Notes: generated by a model from the letters alone, not told the origin. Positions 47,502 to 58,756 are shown, counted from the first letter of the stretch. The stretch: 64,000 nucleotides of DNA from Natronomonas salina (GCF_013391105.1 NZ_CP058335.1:2604001-2668000), one strand, 5' to 3'. A program made the numbers and translations.

Positions 47502-48278
47502 ATGCTGACGGAGTCGACGCTCGCGCGGGCCGGCATCGACGCCGTCGCCCTGAAACCCGCCGAACACGACCTCGAGGCGGCGCTAGACCTCGACGTCGAG
47601 ACGGTCGTCGTCGACTACGAGGGCCGCGACCACCTGCCCGAGGCGGCGACGTTCGAGGCGCTGGCCGACGCCTACGACCTCCTCGTCACGACGCCCGTCC
47701 GGAGCGACGGGTTCGACCCGCTCGGCGACGACTCCCTCCTGGAGTCCCTCCCCGAGTCGGCGACGCGCGTGCTCGTCGCGGGCAACGGCGCCTACCTCAC
47801 CGACGACGAGCGGCGCCGCGCCATCGCACCGCGGCTGCAGGCCGCCAGGGAGGCGGCGCCCGACGCCTGGGTCGGCACCGAGGGCATCGAGCGCGTCGCC
47901 CTCGCGGCCGGCGGCACGCAGTTCGAATTGCTCTCCCGGGGGACGCGAAGAGATGTCCGGGCGCTCCGGACGGCCGGCTTCGAGGGCGAGGTCGCGCTGT
48001 ACGCGCCGACCGTCCTGACCGACGACCCAGACGAGACGCTCGACGCCGTCGGCGGCTACGTCGCCCGCCGCGGGCCCGTGCGGGCGGCCCTGCCCGATGG
48101 CGCCGCGACCGACGCCGGGGCGACGGGCCGCGCCCGCGAGGTCCTCCTGCGGGCGGCGACCGACTACGCGCTCGCCGGCGACGTCGAGACCGTCGGCGAG
48201 CGCGTCGCCGAACTCGAGGACGCAGGGATCGACCGCGTCGTCGCGTATCCCGCCCGCGGCCTGGACGCCTTCCGCTGA
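47502..48278 (+). CDS. Uncharacterised protein (DUF7388-like)
   Basis: 258 residues, acidic, soluble, with alternating beta/alpha pattern resembling a TIM barrel. The C-terminal YALAGDVETVGERVAELEDAGIDRVVAYPA resembles the tail of F420-dependent luciferase-like oxidoreductases, but the N-terminal part lacks the usual cofactor motifs. I recall a haloarchaeal DUF7388; uncertain. Coupled to the DAO-type gene by a one-base overlap (TGATG), suggesting a shared function. Confidence 0.7.
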   Translation: MLTESTLARAGIDAVALKPAEHDLEAALDLDVETVVVDYEGRDHLPEAATFEALADAYDLLVTTPVRSDGFDPLGDDSLLESLPESATRVLVAGNGAYLTDDERRRAIAPRLQAAREAAPDAWVGTEGIERVALAAGGTQFELLSRGTRRDVRALRTAGFEGEVALYAPTVLTDDPDETLDAVGGYVARRGPVRAALPDGAATDAGATGRAREVLLRAATDYALAGDVETVGERVAELEDAGIDRVVAYPARGLDAFR

Positions 48279-49393
48279 TGGCCCGCACCCTCCCGGGGCC
48301 GCTGTCGCCGTCGGTCGCCGTGGTCGGCGGGGGCGTCGTCGGGTCGACCGTCGCGCTGGAACTGGCCCGCAGCGGTGCCGACGTGACGCTGTTCGACGCC
48401 GAGATCGCCGCGGGGTCGAGCGGTCGCGCGGCGGGCATCTGTTACGACGCCTTCGCCGGCCAACTCGACAGCGAGATCGCCGCGCAGGCGCTCGCGACGT
48501 TCCGGGAGCGCGACGCGCTCACCGCTCGCCCGTACGTCTGGCTCGCGCGGGAGGGCGACGATCGCAACGCGGACGCGATGGCCGAGCACGTCCCGCGGAT
48601 GCAGGAGCGCGGCGGGGACGTGGCGTTCCTCGAGCCCGAAGCACTCTCGGAGCGCTGGCCGGCGCTCCGGACCGACGACGTCGAGCGCGCCGCCATCGCT
48701 CGCGACGCCGGCTACGCCGACACCGCGGCCTACACCCGCGAGACCGCACAACTCGCGGTGGGCGCGGGCGCGGACCTCCGGACGGGCGCGCGCGTCGCGG
48801 TGGGTCCGGAACCGACCGTCGACGGCGAGGCGTACGACGCGGTCGTCGTCGCCGCCGGCGCTCACACTGCCCCGCTGCTCGCGGACGCCGGCTATCCGAT
48901 CCCGGTGAAGGCCTACCGTGTCCAGGCGTTTCAGTCGGCGGCGACGCCGCTGGCCGAACGGGTGCCCATCCTCTACGACGCGACCGGCGGCTACTACCTC
49001 CGACCCGACGACGGCCGCCTCTTCGTCGGCGACGGCACCGTCCCGGAGGAGCACGACCCGGACGACTGGGACCGCTCGGCCGACGGCTGGTTCCGCGAGA
49101 ACTGCGCGGAGTACCTCGAAGCCGCCGTCGGCGAGGCTGTCCCCGAGCACCGTTCCTGGGCTGGGCTCTGCACGGCGACGCCGGACGGCGACCCGCTCGT
49201 CGGCGAGCGCACGCCCGGCCTCTACGTCGCGTCGGGCTTCCAGGGCCACGGGTTCATGCGCGCGCCGGCGATCGGCGAACGGCTCGCGGACGCGGTGCTC
49301 GGCGGCGAGCGGATCGACGCCTTCGACCCCAACCGCTTCGACGACGACGAGGACTTCGAGATCGTCGAGGGGATGGCGCTCGACGAGAACTGA
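48278..49393 (+). CDS. DAO-family FAD-dependent oxidoreductase
   Basis: 371 residues. N-terminal dinucleotide motif VAVVGGGVVGSTVALELARSGADVTLFDAE, mid FAD contact YDAVVVAAGAHTAPLL and C-terminal GLYVASGFQGHGFMRAPAIGERLADAVLGG, the classic glycine/D-amino-acid oxidase (DAO) layout. It oxidises an amine or amino acid, exact substrate unknown. It is the second gene of a pair with the uncharacterised upstream gene. Confidence 0.9.
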   Translation: MARTLPGPLSPSVAVVGGGVVGSTVALELARSGADVTLFDAEIAAGSSGRAAGICYDAFAGQLDSEIAAQALATFRERDALTARPYVWLAREGDDRNADAMAEHVPRMQERGGDVAFLEPEALSERWPALRTDDVERAAIARDAGYADTAAYTRETAQLAVGAGADLRTGARVAVGPEPTVDGEAYDAVVVAAGAHTAPLLADAGYPIPVKAYRVQAFQSAATPLAERVPILYDATGGYYLRPDDGRLFVGDGTVPEEHDPDDWDRSADGWFRENCAEYLEAAVGEAVPEHRSWAGLCTATPDGDPLVGERTPGLYVASGFQGHGFMRAPAIGERLADAVLGGERIDAFDPNRFDDDEDFEIVEGMALDEN

Positions 49394-49402
49394 CCGGCCG
49401 GC

Positions 49403-49864
49403 TCAGGTCGGCGAGGCTTCCTCGGGGTCGTTGCCGGTCGTACCAGTCGTCGTCTCCTCCTCCTCGGCGGCCTCGGGGGCCGCGGCGCCGTCGCCGGCCT
49501 TGGGGATGAGCACCTCCAGCGTGCCGTTGTCGCGGATGGTCGCGTCCGCCGCCTCGGGGTCGACGTCGACGTCCTCGGGCAGCGTCACCTCGCCGTCGAG
49601 CGTCAGCCCCCGCCCCGGGAACCGCATCTCGTAGCCGTCGTGGAACTCCCGGAACCGGTCGACGTTCACCATCAGGGTGTGGCCCTCGAAGCGCACCTGG
49701 ACGTCGCCGGCGGTCGTCCCGGGCGCGTCGAACACCGCGAGGAAGGCGTCGTCGCTCTCCAGGAGGTCCGCCGGTAGCGGCTTCCGCTCCTGGACGCGGC
49801 TGGCCGCCCGGCCGATGCCGTCGAGGACGACCCGGCCGATGGACTCCCCCACCTTCCGGATCAT
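49403..49864 (-). CDS. Hsp20/alpha-crystallin-like small heat-shock protein
   Basis: 153 residues from the ATG at 49864. Crystallin-like beta-sandwich: FLAVFDAPGTTAGDVQVRFEGHTLMVNVDRF, FPGRGLTLDGEVTLPEDVDVDPEAADATIRDNGTLEVLIPK. The C-terminal tail is acidic and disordered (about 130-153). sHsps hold unfolding proteins as ATP-independent chaperones. Its start overlaps the stop of the upstream zinc-protein gene (ATGA). Confidence 0.82.
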   Translation of the reverse strand: MIRKVGESIGRVVLDGIGRAASRVQERKPLPADLLESDDAFLAVFDAPGTTAGDVQVRFEGHTLMVNVDRFREFHDGYEMRFPGRGLTLDGEVTLPEDVDVDPEAADATIRDNGTLEVLIPKAGDGAAAPEAAEEEETTTGTTGNDPEEASPT

Positions 49865-50019
49865 GCGTCGATCGCTTCCAGTCCGTCCGATTCCTGGCAG
49901 TACGGGCAGGTGAACGACTCGACGCCCGTCCCGTCGGACATCGAGTATCGGTAGTGGAGCTCGAACATGTCGAGGTCGCAATCGTCGCGCGTGCAGACGA
50001 CTTCGAGCGTCTTTGGCAT
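49861..50019 (-). CDS. Small zinc-finger protein (DUF7559-like)
   Basis: 52 residues from the ATG at 50019. CTRDDCDLDMFELHYRY...FTCPYCQESDGLEAIDA has two CxxxxC/CxxC zinc pairs. I recall a small haloarchaeal family DUF7559 of this type. It is upstream of and coupled to the Hsp20-like gene. Function unknown. Confidence 0.7.
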   Translation of the reverse strand: MPKTLEVVCTRDDCDLDMFELHYRYSMSDGTGVESFTCPYCQESDGLEAIDA

Positions 50020-50154
50020 GGTCGGACGTACGTCCGACGCGGTTATCAATTCCCCGGCGATAGGCGGGCGAGGTACCCGACCGGTCGGACGCCGTCGGTC
50101 GTCGGCCGCCGCCCATCCGCATCCGTTTTACTCCTCGACCGCCACGGGACGAGT

Positions 50155-51879
50155 ATGAAGGACCCGGCGGACCTCGAACTCACCATCGTCGACGGGTACG
50201 TCGACGAGCCGGCGCACTTCGGCGTGCCGCCCTACATCTCGACGTACCCCAGGTTCGCCGCCGGCGCCGCGGTCGACGCCGGCGTCCCCACGGAGCAGGT
50301 CACCTACCACACTATCGACGAGCTCCGCGAAGACCGCGGGAAGTGGCACGACGTCGTCGACGCGGACCTGTTCGTCTACGTCGGCGGGATGACCGTCCCG
50401 GGGAAGTACGTCGGCGGGACGCCCGCCGAGCCCGACGAGGTGAAGGAACTCGCCTGGAACGCCGATGGCGTCTCGGTGATGGGCGGACCGGTCCGCTTCG
50501 GCGTCGGCGAGGCCAACGAGGGCGGCACCGAGACCGAGCGGCAGAACCTCGACTACGACTTCCTGGCGGGCGCCGACATCGAGGCCGCAGTCTACGACCT
50601 GGTCCACGGCGGCCTGGAGGGCTTCGAGGACCGCTACCGGGACAACGCGGAGCTCGACCGCTGGGCCTCGAAGGGCGCGTTCGTCATCGAACAGCACCCC
50701 GACCACCCGGACTACCTCATCTGCGAGATGGAGACCTCGCGCGGCTGCCCGTACCGCTGTTCGTTCTGCACGGAGCCGATGTACGGCGACCCGGCGTTCC
50801 GGACGCCCCGCTCGGTCGTCGGGGAGGTCGACCGGCTCTCCGACCACGGGGCCCGCCACTTCCGGCTGGGCCGGCAGGCCGACATCCTCGCCTACGGTGG
50901 CGACGGCGAGGCGCCGAACCCCGAGGCGCTCCGTGAGCTCTACGGCGGCATCCGCGAGGCGGTGCCGGACCTCGGGACGCTGCACCTCGACAACATGAAC
51001 CCCGTGACGATCACGGAGTACCCCGAGAGGTCGCGAGAGGGCATCCGGATCATCGCCGAGCACAACACGCCGGGCGACACCGCCGCCTTCGGCCTGGAGT
51101 CGGCCGACCCGCTCGTCCAGGAGGAGAACAACCTGCTCGTGACCGCCGAGGAGTGCCTGGAGGCGGTCCGCGTGGTCAACGAGGAGGGCGGCTGGCGCCC
51201 CGGCGAGGAGCCCGGTTCGGGCCCCTCCGTCGACCCGAACGCGACCCGCCTGCCGAAGCTGCTGCCCGGCATCAACCTCGTCCACGGACTGAAGGGCGAG
51301 CGCGAGGAGACCTTCGAGCACAACAAGCGGTTCCTCCGGGACGTCTACGAGGAGGGGCTGATGGTCCGACGGATCAACATCCGGCAGGTGATGGCCTTCG
51401 AGGGCACCGAGATGGCCGAGACCGGCGCCGACATCGCCCGCGACCACAAGCAGCAGTTCAAGCGGTACAAGCAGGAGGTCCGCGAGGAGATCGACAACCC
51501 GATGCTGCAGCGGGTCGCGCCGCCGGGGACGGTGCTGCCGAACGTCTACCTCGAGTACCATCAGGACGGCAAGACGTTCGGCCGACAGCTCGGCACCTAC
51601 GCCCTGCTGGTCGGCATCCCGGGCGAGCGCGAACTCGGGCGGACCATCGACGTGGCCGTGACCGACCACGGCTTCCGGTCGGTGTCGGGTGTCCCCTACC
51701 CGCTGGACGTCAACAGCGCCTCGATGGACGAACTGCGGATGCTGCCCGGCGTCGGCAAGCAGCGGGCGGGCAACATCGTCGTCGACCGACCGTACGACTC
51801 CGTCGAGGAGCTGAGCGACGACGTCGACCTCGCGCGGTTCTGCGACGAGAACCGGCTCGAGGCGCGGACTGACGGGTAG
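50155..51879 (+). CDS. Radical SAM enzyme with C-terminal helix-hairpin-helix (COG1031 type)
   Basis: 574 residues from the ATG at 50155. An N-terminal domain (1-190) precedes the radical SAM core, with CPYRCSFC as the 4Fe-4S CxxxCxxC. LRLGRQADILAYG and LHLDNMNPVTI follow. The C-terminus has LDVNSASMDELRMLPGVGKQRAGNIVV, a ComEA-like helix-hairpin-helix, which suggests nucleic-acid binding. This pairing is a known uncharacterised archaeal family (COG1031, from memory). The reaction is unknown; RNA or DNA modification is inferred from the HhH only. Confidence 0.9.
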   Translation: MKDPADLELTIVDGYVDEPAHFGVPPYISTYPRFAAGAAVDAGVPTEQVTYHTIDELREDRGKWHDVVDADLFVYVGGMTVPGKYVGGTPAEPDEVKELAWNADGVSVMGGPVRFGVGEANEGGTETERQNLDYDFLAGADIEAAVYDLVHGGLEGFEDRYRDNAELDRWASKGAFVIEQHPDHPDYLICEMETSRGCPYRCSFCTEPMYGDPAFRTPRSVVGEVDRLSDHGARHFRLGRQADILAYGGDGEAPNPEALRELYGGIREAVPDLGTLHLDNMNPVTITEYPERSREGIRIIAEHNTPGDTAAFGLESADPLVQEENNLLVTAEECLEAVRVVNEEGGWRPGEEPGSGPSVDPNATRLPKLLPGINLVHGLKGEREETFEHNKRFLRDVYEEGLMVRRINIRQVMAFEGTEMAETGADIARDHKQQFKRYKQEVREEIDNPMLQRVAPPGTVLPNVYLEYHQDGKTFGRQLGTYALLVGIPGERELGRTIDVAVTDHGFRSVSGVPYPLDVNSASMDELRMLPGVGKQRAGNIVVDRPYDSVEELSDDVDLARFCDENRLEARTDG

Positions 51880-51888
51880 AATCCCGGT

Positions 51889-52431
51889 TCAGAACTCGAC
51901 GCTGCCGACCGCTTCGGACTCCGACTCACTGACGACCTCGACCTCCACGTCGTCGACGGTGTCGCCGTCACCGGGCGTCACGCCGCCGTCGGCTGCTGCC
52001 TCCTCGTCGATCGCTCGCTCCAGTTCGGCGAGTCGCTCCTCGGTGCGGTGCTTCGAGACGGCGTTGGCGATGCGGTTCGCCAGCAGGGTGTACTGCTCGA
52101 CGCCGGGCTCCTTCTGGATGTAGTCGGTCGCGCCGGCGCCCATCGCGCGGCCGACGATCTCCTCGCCGCCGCGGCTGGTGAAGAGGAAGAACGGGACGTC
52201 GGGGTGGTCCTCGCGGAGCTCGCGGCAGAGGTCGAGACCGTTCTGCTCGGGCATCTCGTAGTCGCTGACGACGCAGTCGATCGGCTCGCCGGCCAGCGTC
52301 GCCGGGACGTCGGTCGGGTCGGCGACGCTGTGGACGGTGATCTCCGTCGCGACCTTCTCGAGGAACTCCGCGGTCAGGTCGCGGAGCGCCGCGTTGTCGT
52401 CGACGTGGAGTACGTGGATCGATCGGGTCAT
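51889..52431 (-). CDS. Response-regulator receiver protein
   Basis: 180 residues. Canonical receiver: HVLHVDDNAALRDL (acidic pair), CVVSDYEMPEQNGLDL (phospho-Asp), FFLFTSRGG (Thr) and YIQKEPGVEQ (Lys). Residues 130-180 are an acidic helical/disordered tail with no DNA-binding domain, so output is probably by protein contact. Unlike the receiver at 39197, this one keeps all active-site residues. Followed by a small zinc protein on the same strand upstream. Confidence 0.93.
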   Translation of the reverse strand: MTRSIHVLHVDDNAALRDLTAEFLEKVATEITVHSVADPTDVPATLAGEPIDCVVSDYEMPEQNGLDLCRELREDHPDVPFFLFTSRGGEEIVGRAMGAGATDYIQKEPGVEQYTLLANRIANAVSKHRTEERLAELERAIDEEAAADGGVTPGDGDTVDDVEVEVVSESESEAVGSVEF

Positions 52432-52468
52432 GGTCGTGGGTGGTCGGCGTCGCGCCTCGCGGGTGGGG

Positions 52469-52606
52469 TCACTCGGCGATCTCCGCCTCGATGGCCTCGT
52501 GACAGCGGTCGCAGAGCGGCACCGCGGCGTGATTCCGGCTGCGGATCAGCAGCTCGTAGGTGTCGGCGGCCGGCTCGCCGCAGTTGGTGCAACGCTCGTC
52601 TGACAT
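52469..52606 (-). CDS. Micro zinc-finger protein (45 aa)
   Basis: Short gene found by reading the minus strand between the receiver gene and malic enzyme. Protein MSDERCTNCGEPAADTYELL... has CTNC and CDRC zinc pairs (residues 6-9 and 32-35) and ends EAIEAEIAE. High third-position G/C. A member of the two-CxxC haloarchaeal micro-proteins; function unknown. Located 37 bp upstream of the receiver gene on the same strand. Confidence 0.72.
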   Translation of the reverse strand: MSDERCTNCGEPAADTYELLIRSRNHAAVPLCDRCHEAIEAEIAE

Positions 52607-52733
52607 GGCTTCACGTACGAGAGCCCCACTTAAATACCGGCGCGGGCGTTCTCAGGGCCTGAAAACGCTCCCGGGGTGCGGCACGGACGCCCACTCCCCG
52701 TCCGGGTCGCTGGACGGTCGGCAATAGTTGCGC

Positions 52734-52740
52734 GTATAAG
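52734..52740 (+). promoter_or_regulatory. TATA box of malic enzyme gene
   Basis: GTATAAG 25 bp before the ATG at 52762; leaderless spacing. Confidence 0.5.
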
Positions 52741-52761
52741 CCGGGCGCCCGCAGGGCCGGT

Positions 52762-55005
<2,244 letters not shown>

Positions 55006-55373
55006 GAGCGCAGTTCGGAACTACGGGGGAGCAGCTGTTCTTTTTCGCCCACGTTTTTGCGCCGAGCGGGGAGCGCGTGTGTGGCGCGACCGGAAGGAGC
55101 GTCACGAGCCAGCGACCCCGAGGGCAAAAAGGTGGAGGTCGAGGACATCGTCAACCTGGCGAGTGTCGCGGTGGTGGACGCGCAGTAGGTCGCCGGGGTC
55201 GTCCCGGGCGAACGGTCGTCAACCCGACAGTTCGTGTGGGTTACTAACACTTCACGAGAAGGCCGCTACCCTTCGGACCCGGCAAAATACGGCGCGAAAT
55301 TTCAGCAGGTGGTAAGAATTCCTTTTTCAATCCACGAACACGTCTCCGGTAGGGCACACCGCCCACTTCAACC
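55006..55373. other. Intergenic region after malic enzyme with T-run terminators
   Basis: Holds two T5 runs (55041-55045 and 55054-55058), probable terminators of maeB, and then the maeB 3' relic (55081-55188). AT-rich tracts near 55280-55330 include likely promoter elements for the lipoprotein at 55374. Confidence 0.5.
55081..55188 (+). pseudogene. Relic duplicate of the maeB 3' end
   Basis: The last 54 nt of maeB (54952-55005) recur at 55135-55188 and end in a stop in the same frame. In the final 45 nt 40 bases match, and the five differences are all synonymous, so it again encodes DIVNLASVAVVDAQ. The frame opens at a GTG (55081) but is only 35 codons long, with an unrelated first half. 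The pattern implies an old, once-selected second copy that lost its body by deletion. Confidence 0.6.
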
Positions 55374-55742
55374 ATGACCGACAAACTCGACCGACGCAAG
55401 TTCGTGGCTACGATCGGAGCAACTGGTGCCGTCGCGCTGGCCGGCTGTGGCAGTCCGGGCGGCAACGGCAACGGGAACGAGTCCGGCGGCGACGGTGCCG
55501 GAAACGAGACCGAGGAGGGCGGCTTCGGTGAGGAGAACGAGACGGAGAACGGGACCGAGAACGAGACGGGCGGCTTCGGTGAGGAGAACGAGACTGGCAA
55601 CGAGACCGAGAACGAGACGGGCGGCTTCGGTGAGGAGAACGAGACTGGCAACGAGACCGAGAACGAGACGGGCGGCTTCGGTGAGGAGAACGAGACCGGC
55701 AACGAGACCGGCAACGAGTCCACCGAAGAGAGCAGCTTCTAG
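55374..55742 (+). CDS. Tat lipoprotein with tandem N-glycosylation-sequon repeats
   Basis: 122 residues. Tat lipoprotein signal RRKFVATIGATGAVALAGC (lipid Cys about 25). The mature part is almost wholly Gly/Asn/Glu/Thr: four 17-residue units GGFGEENETGNETENET (52-119), each with 2-3 N-x-T sequons. A heavily N-glycosylated, anionic surface stalk is likely; no enzymatic domain. It is next to the AglD-bearing genome region only by class of function, not by operon. Confidence 0.82.
   Translation: MTDKLDRRKFVATIGATGAVALAGCGSPGGNGNGNESGGDGAGNETEEGGFGEENETENGTENETGGFGEENETGNETENETGGFGEENETGNETENETGGFGEENETGNETGNESTEESSF
55518..55721 (+). repeat. Tandem 51-bp repeat (4 units)
   Basis: Units start at 55518, 55569, 55620 and 55671. 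Units 2 and 3 are nearly identical; units 1 and 4 diverge in their second halves. In frame within the lipoprotein, so unit number can change without breaking the gene. Confidence 0.85.
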
Positions 55743-55992
55743 AGCTCTGGACGTCCGCGTGCGGTCGACCGACTCGGACTAGTCGCCGGTCGGTGACCGC
55801 ACACCCGTATATCGATGCGGTGGCGTGCGGTCACCGCGAACCGTCCGACTGCGACCGCGAGCCTGTACTTGCAGGCCGTACGTCCTTGCATCGCACGGAC
55901 GACGGTACGAACGAAGCGGCCGCGCAGTGGCCACGCCGCTTACCGGACGGCGCGGGCGCTCCGCGAACACGACACCACCGACCCCACAATCC

Positions 55993-56253
55993 ATGTCATT
56001 CCTCAACATCACCCGCGAGACGTGGGCCGACCTGACGGTCAACCTCATCCCCCTCGGCATCCTGCTGGCGATGGACGTCCTCTACTGGGTCGTCAACCCG
56101 TGGGGGTGGGACCCGGTCATCGTCGGCATCGCGCACTTCCTGACCATCTTCCCGCTGCTGTGCCTGGCGCTGCTGACCTACGTGAGCGGCCGGGTCATCC
56201 AGCGGGACGAGGGACGGGAGCGCGAGAAAGAGCGGGAAGCGGTGGCCGACTGA
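55993..56253 (+). CDS. Small membrane protein (DUF6684-like)
   Basis: 86 residues from the ATG at 55993. Two TM helices (ADLTVNLIPLGILLAMDVLYWVV; HFLTIFPLLCLALLTYV) and a basic-acidic tail (REREKEREA). Resembles a small haloarchaeal family I recall as DUF6684. It lies 47 bp upstream of the acyl-CoA ligase. Function unknown; association with cytochrome oxidase-type complexes is sometimes seen but not here. Confidence 0.72.
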   Translation: MSFLNITRETWADLTVNLIPLGILLAMDVLYWVVNPWGWDPVIVGIAHFLTIFPLLCLALLTYVSGRVIQRDEGREREKEREAVAD

Positions 56254-56300
56254 GGCGGGCCGGGGGAACCGTTTAGCCGCCGGCTGCCGTGACAGGTGGT

Positions 56301-57920
56301 ATGTTGCGCTGGCCCGACGCCACGCTCTACGGTGGCGTCGCCGAGGTGGCCGAGGCCCGTCCCACGGCGACGGCGCTCGTCGCGGACGGACGGGCGTGGA
56401 GCTACGAGGCGTTGCTCGCCGAGAGCCGCGCGCTCGCCGGCGGACTCGACCGGATCGGCGTCGGGCCCGGCGACGCCGTCACGATATGGCTGGGCAACCG
56501 CCCGGAGTGGATCACCGCACAGCTGGCGGCCTCGTACCTCGGCGCAGCCGCGGTCGCCGCCAATACCCGCTACGGCACGCACGAACTCGAGCACCTCCTT
56601 ACCGACTCGGGGAGCCGCGTCCTGCTCGTCGAGTCCACCTTCCTCGACCGCGAGTACCTCGAGTCGGTCGCCGAACTGGCGCCGTCGGTCCGGGAGTCGT
56701 CGCCCGACGAGTTCGACCCCGGCGGGCTGCCGGACCTCGAAGAGGTGATCGCACTCGAGTCCCGCGAGGAGTTCCCGGCGGTCCGCGCGTACGACGACGT
56801 CGTCGAAGCGGGCGCCGACGTCTCGCGGCGTCCCGCGACCGATCCGGAGGCCCCGGCCTGCATCTTCTACACCTCCGGGACGACCGGCGACCCGAAGGGC
56901 TGTCCGCAGACGAACCGGTCGCTGCTGAACCACGCCCACGCGGTCGGCGAGTTCTTCGACCTCTCGACCGGGGACGTGGTCCTCGGCGCGCTGCCGTTCC
57001 CGGGCGTCTGGGGCCACAACGTCTGGGTGAGCGCGCTCGTCCACGGCGTCCCGCTCGTCGTCCAGCGGCACTTCGACCCCGGCGAGACCGTCCGGCTCGT
57101 CGAGGAACACGGCGTCACCTACTTCTCGGGACTGGCGACGATGTACGAGCGGCTGGTCGACCACGAGACGTTCGCCTCGGAGCGCGTCGAGAGCCTCCGG
57201 TGCGGCGCGGTCGGCTTCCTCGGCCGCGGGTTCGACGAGGCGACCTTCGACCGCATCGAGGACGCGGTCGGCTTCCCGCTGGTCCAGCCGTACGGCCTCT
57301 CGGAGGCCAACAGCCAGGTGTTCGTCGGCGATCCCGAGGACCCCCGCGAGCAGCGGTACCGCGTCGGCGGCCCGCTGGTCCACCCCGAGGAGGAGGACGC
57401 GACGGTCGTCGACCCGGAGACGGGCGAGGAGCTGCCGCCGGGCGAGCGCGGCGAACTCCGCCTCCGTGGCTACAACGTCGTCGACGGCTACCTCCGACGC
57501 CCCGACGCGACGGCCGAGGACTTCGAGGGGGAGTGGCTGAAGACCGGCGACCTCGCGAGCCGGGACGGGGAGGGCCGCTTCTTCTTCGAGGCCCGCCTCG
57601 ACGACGCCCTCCGGGTCCGCGGGTTCCTGGTGTCGCCGCGGGAGATCGAGACCGTCCTCGACGAACTCGCGGGCGTCGAACGCTCGCAGGTCGTCGGCGC
57701 GCCGCACCCGCGGCACGGCCACGTCCCCGTCGCGTTCGTGAAGCGCGACGGCGACGTCGACGCGGCGACGCTCCGCTCGGCGATGGCCGACCGCGTCGCC
57801 GACTACAAGGTCCCCGAGGCCGTCGAGTTCGTGGACGCCTTCCCCCGCTCCGCCGGGCCGCACGGCGAGAAGATCCAGAAGGCGCGGCTCCGCGAGCGGG
57901 TGGCGGACCGCTACAAATAG
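56301..57920 (+). CDS. Acyl-CoA synthetase / AMP-dependent ligase
   Basis: 539 residues from the ATG at 56301. ANL-superfamily motifs: P-loop FYTSGTTGDPKGCPQTN, adenine motif PYGLSEANSQVF, LKTGDLASRDGEG (hinge Asp region) and the C-terminal EKIQKARLRERV (catalytic Lys). Activates a carboxylate as acyl-AMP then acyl-CoA; fatty or aromatic acid substrate not determinable. The GTG at 56289 upstream adds 4 residues and is less likely. Confidence 0.92.
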   Translation: MLRWPDATLYGGVAEVAEARPTATALVADGRAWSYEALLAESRALAGGLDRIGVGPGDAVTIWLGNRPEWITAQLAASYLGAAAVAANTRYGTHELEHLLTDSGSRVLLVESTFLDREYLESVAELAPSVRESSPDEFDPGGLPDLEEVIALESREEFPAVRAYDDVVEAGADVSRRPATDPEAPACIFYTSGTTGDPKGCPQTNRSLLNHAHAVGEFFDLSTGDVVLGALPFPGVWGHNVWVSALVHGVPLVVQRHFDPGETVRLVEEHGVTYFSGLATMYERLVDHETFASERVESLRCGAVGFLGRGFDEATFDRIEDAVGFPLVQPYGLSEANSQVFVGDPEDPREQRYRVGGPLVHPEEEDATVVDPETGEELPPGERGELRLRGYNVVDGYLRRPDATAEDFEGEWLKTGDLASRDGEGRFFFEARLDDALRVRGFLVSPREIETVLDELAGVERSQVVGAPHPRHGHVPVAFVKRDGDVDAATLRSAMADRVADYKVPEAVEFVDAFPRSAGPHGEKIQKARLRERVADRYK

Positions 57921-58102
57921 CTGACGGCCGTAGCGGACTGCTAAGGGTGCTCCGAGGCCCCTCCGCGACCGTTCAAGCGTTCGTTCGACGGCGCACGAAC
58001 TCGGGCGAGACGGTTTGCAGCAGGCAAATTCAGCCAATAGAAAGTAAACGGAATGAACGAACGACCCCGTAGTTATCACCTCGACTGGTGGGGTCGAGTG
58101 CA

Positions 58103-58756
58103 ATGCGCGCCAAAGCAATCGCGCTGGCGGCCCTCGCGGCGAGCCTCGTGCTCGTCGGCGCCGCCGGCGCCGCGACAGCACAGCCCGACGACCGAGACGC
58201 GGCCGCCGCCGACGGGCCGCCGTCGTTCGTCGACGCGATCCACGAGCGGATCGACCTGTTCGTCGACGGCGAGATCGACGACCTCGGCGCCGCCGTCTCC
58301 GACCTGACCCCGGCCGGTGACGACGCGCAGGCGCCCGACGAGGACGCCGACCGGTCGAACGAGAGCGTCGAGGCGGACGACGATGACGTCGAGAACGACA
58401 CCGAAGCCGCGGACGACCGCGAAGATCGCGACGACCGCTCCGAGAACGCCAGCGCCAACGCGGAGGACGGCGCGGCGAACGCGGAGGACGGCGCCGCGAA
58501 CGCCGAGGAGCGCGATGACGAGTCGGACGCCGCCGACGATGAGGGCGCCGACGATACGGACGCGGAATCCGGCGACGCCTCCGAGAACGCGAACGCGAAC
58601 GCGGACGACGGCGCCGACAACGCCGACGACCGCGAGAAGAACGCCGAGGACCGCGATGACGCCTCGGAGAACGTCGAGGACCGCGACGACGAATCCGATA
58701 ACGCCGACGAGCGCGACGACCGGTCGGAGAACGCCCACGAGAACGCCGCGGCGTGA
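58103..58756 (+). CDS. Secreted acidic repeat protein
   Basis: 217 residues from the ATG at 58103. Sec-type signal peptide MRAKAIALAALAASLVLVGAAGAATAQ. A ~35-residue helical segment (PPSFVDAIHERIDLFVDGEIDDLGAAVSDL) is followed by ~150 residues of Asp/Glu/Ala/Asn/Arg low complexity with recurring DRDD(E/A)S(D/E)N and NAEDGAA blocks. Very high negative charge; likely surface-bound or cation-binding. Function unknown. Single gene. Confidence 0.75.
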   Translation: MRAKAIALAALAASLVLVGAAGAATAQPDDRDAAAADGPPSFVDAIHERIDLFVDGEIDDLGAAVSDLTPAGDDAQAPDEDADRSNESVEADDDDVENDTEAADDREDRDDRSENASANAEDGAANAEDGAANAEERDDESDAADDEGADDTDAESGDASENANANADDGADNADDREKNAEDRDDASENVEDRDDESDNADERDDRSENAHENAAA

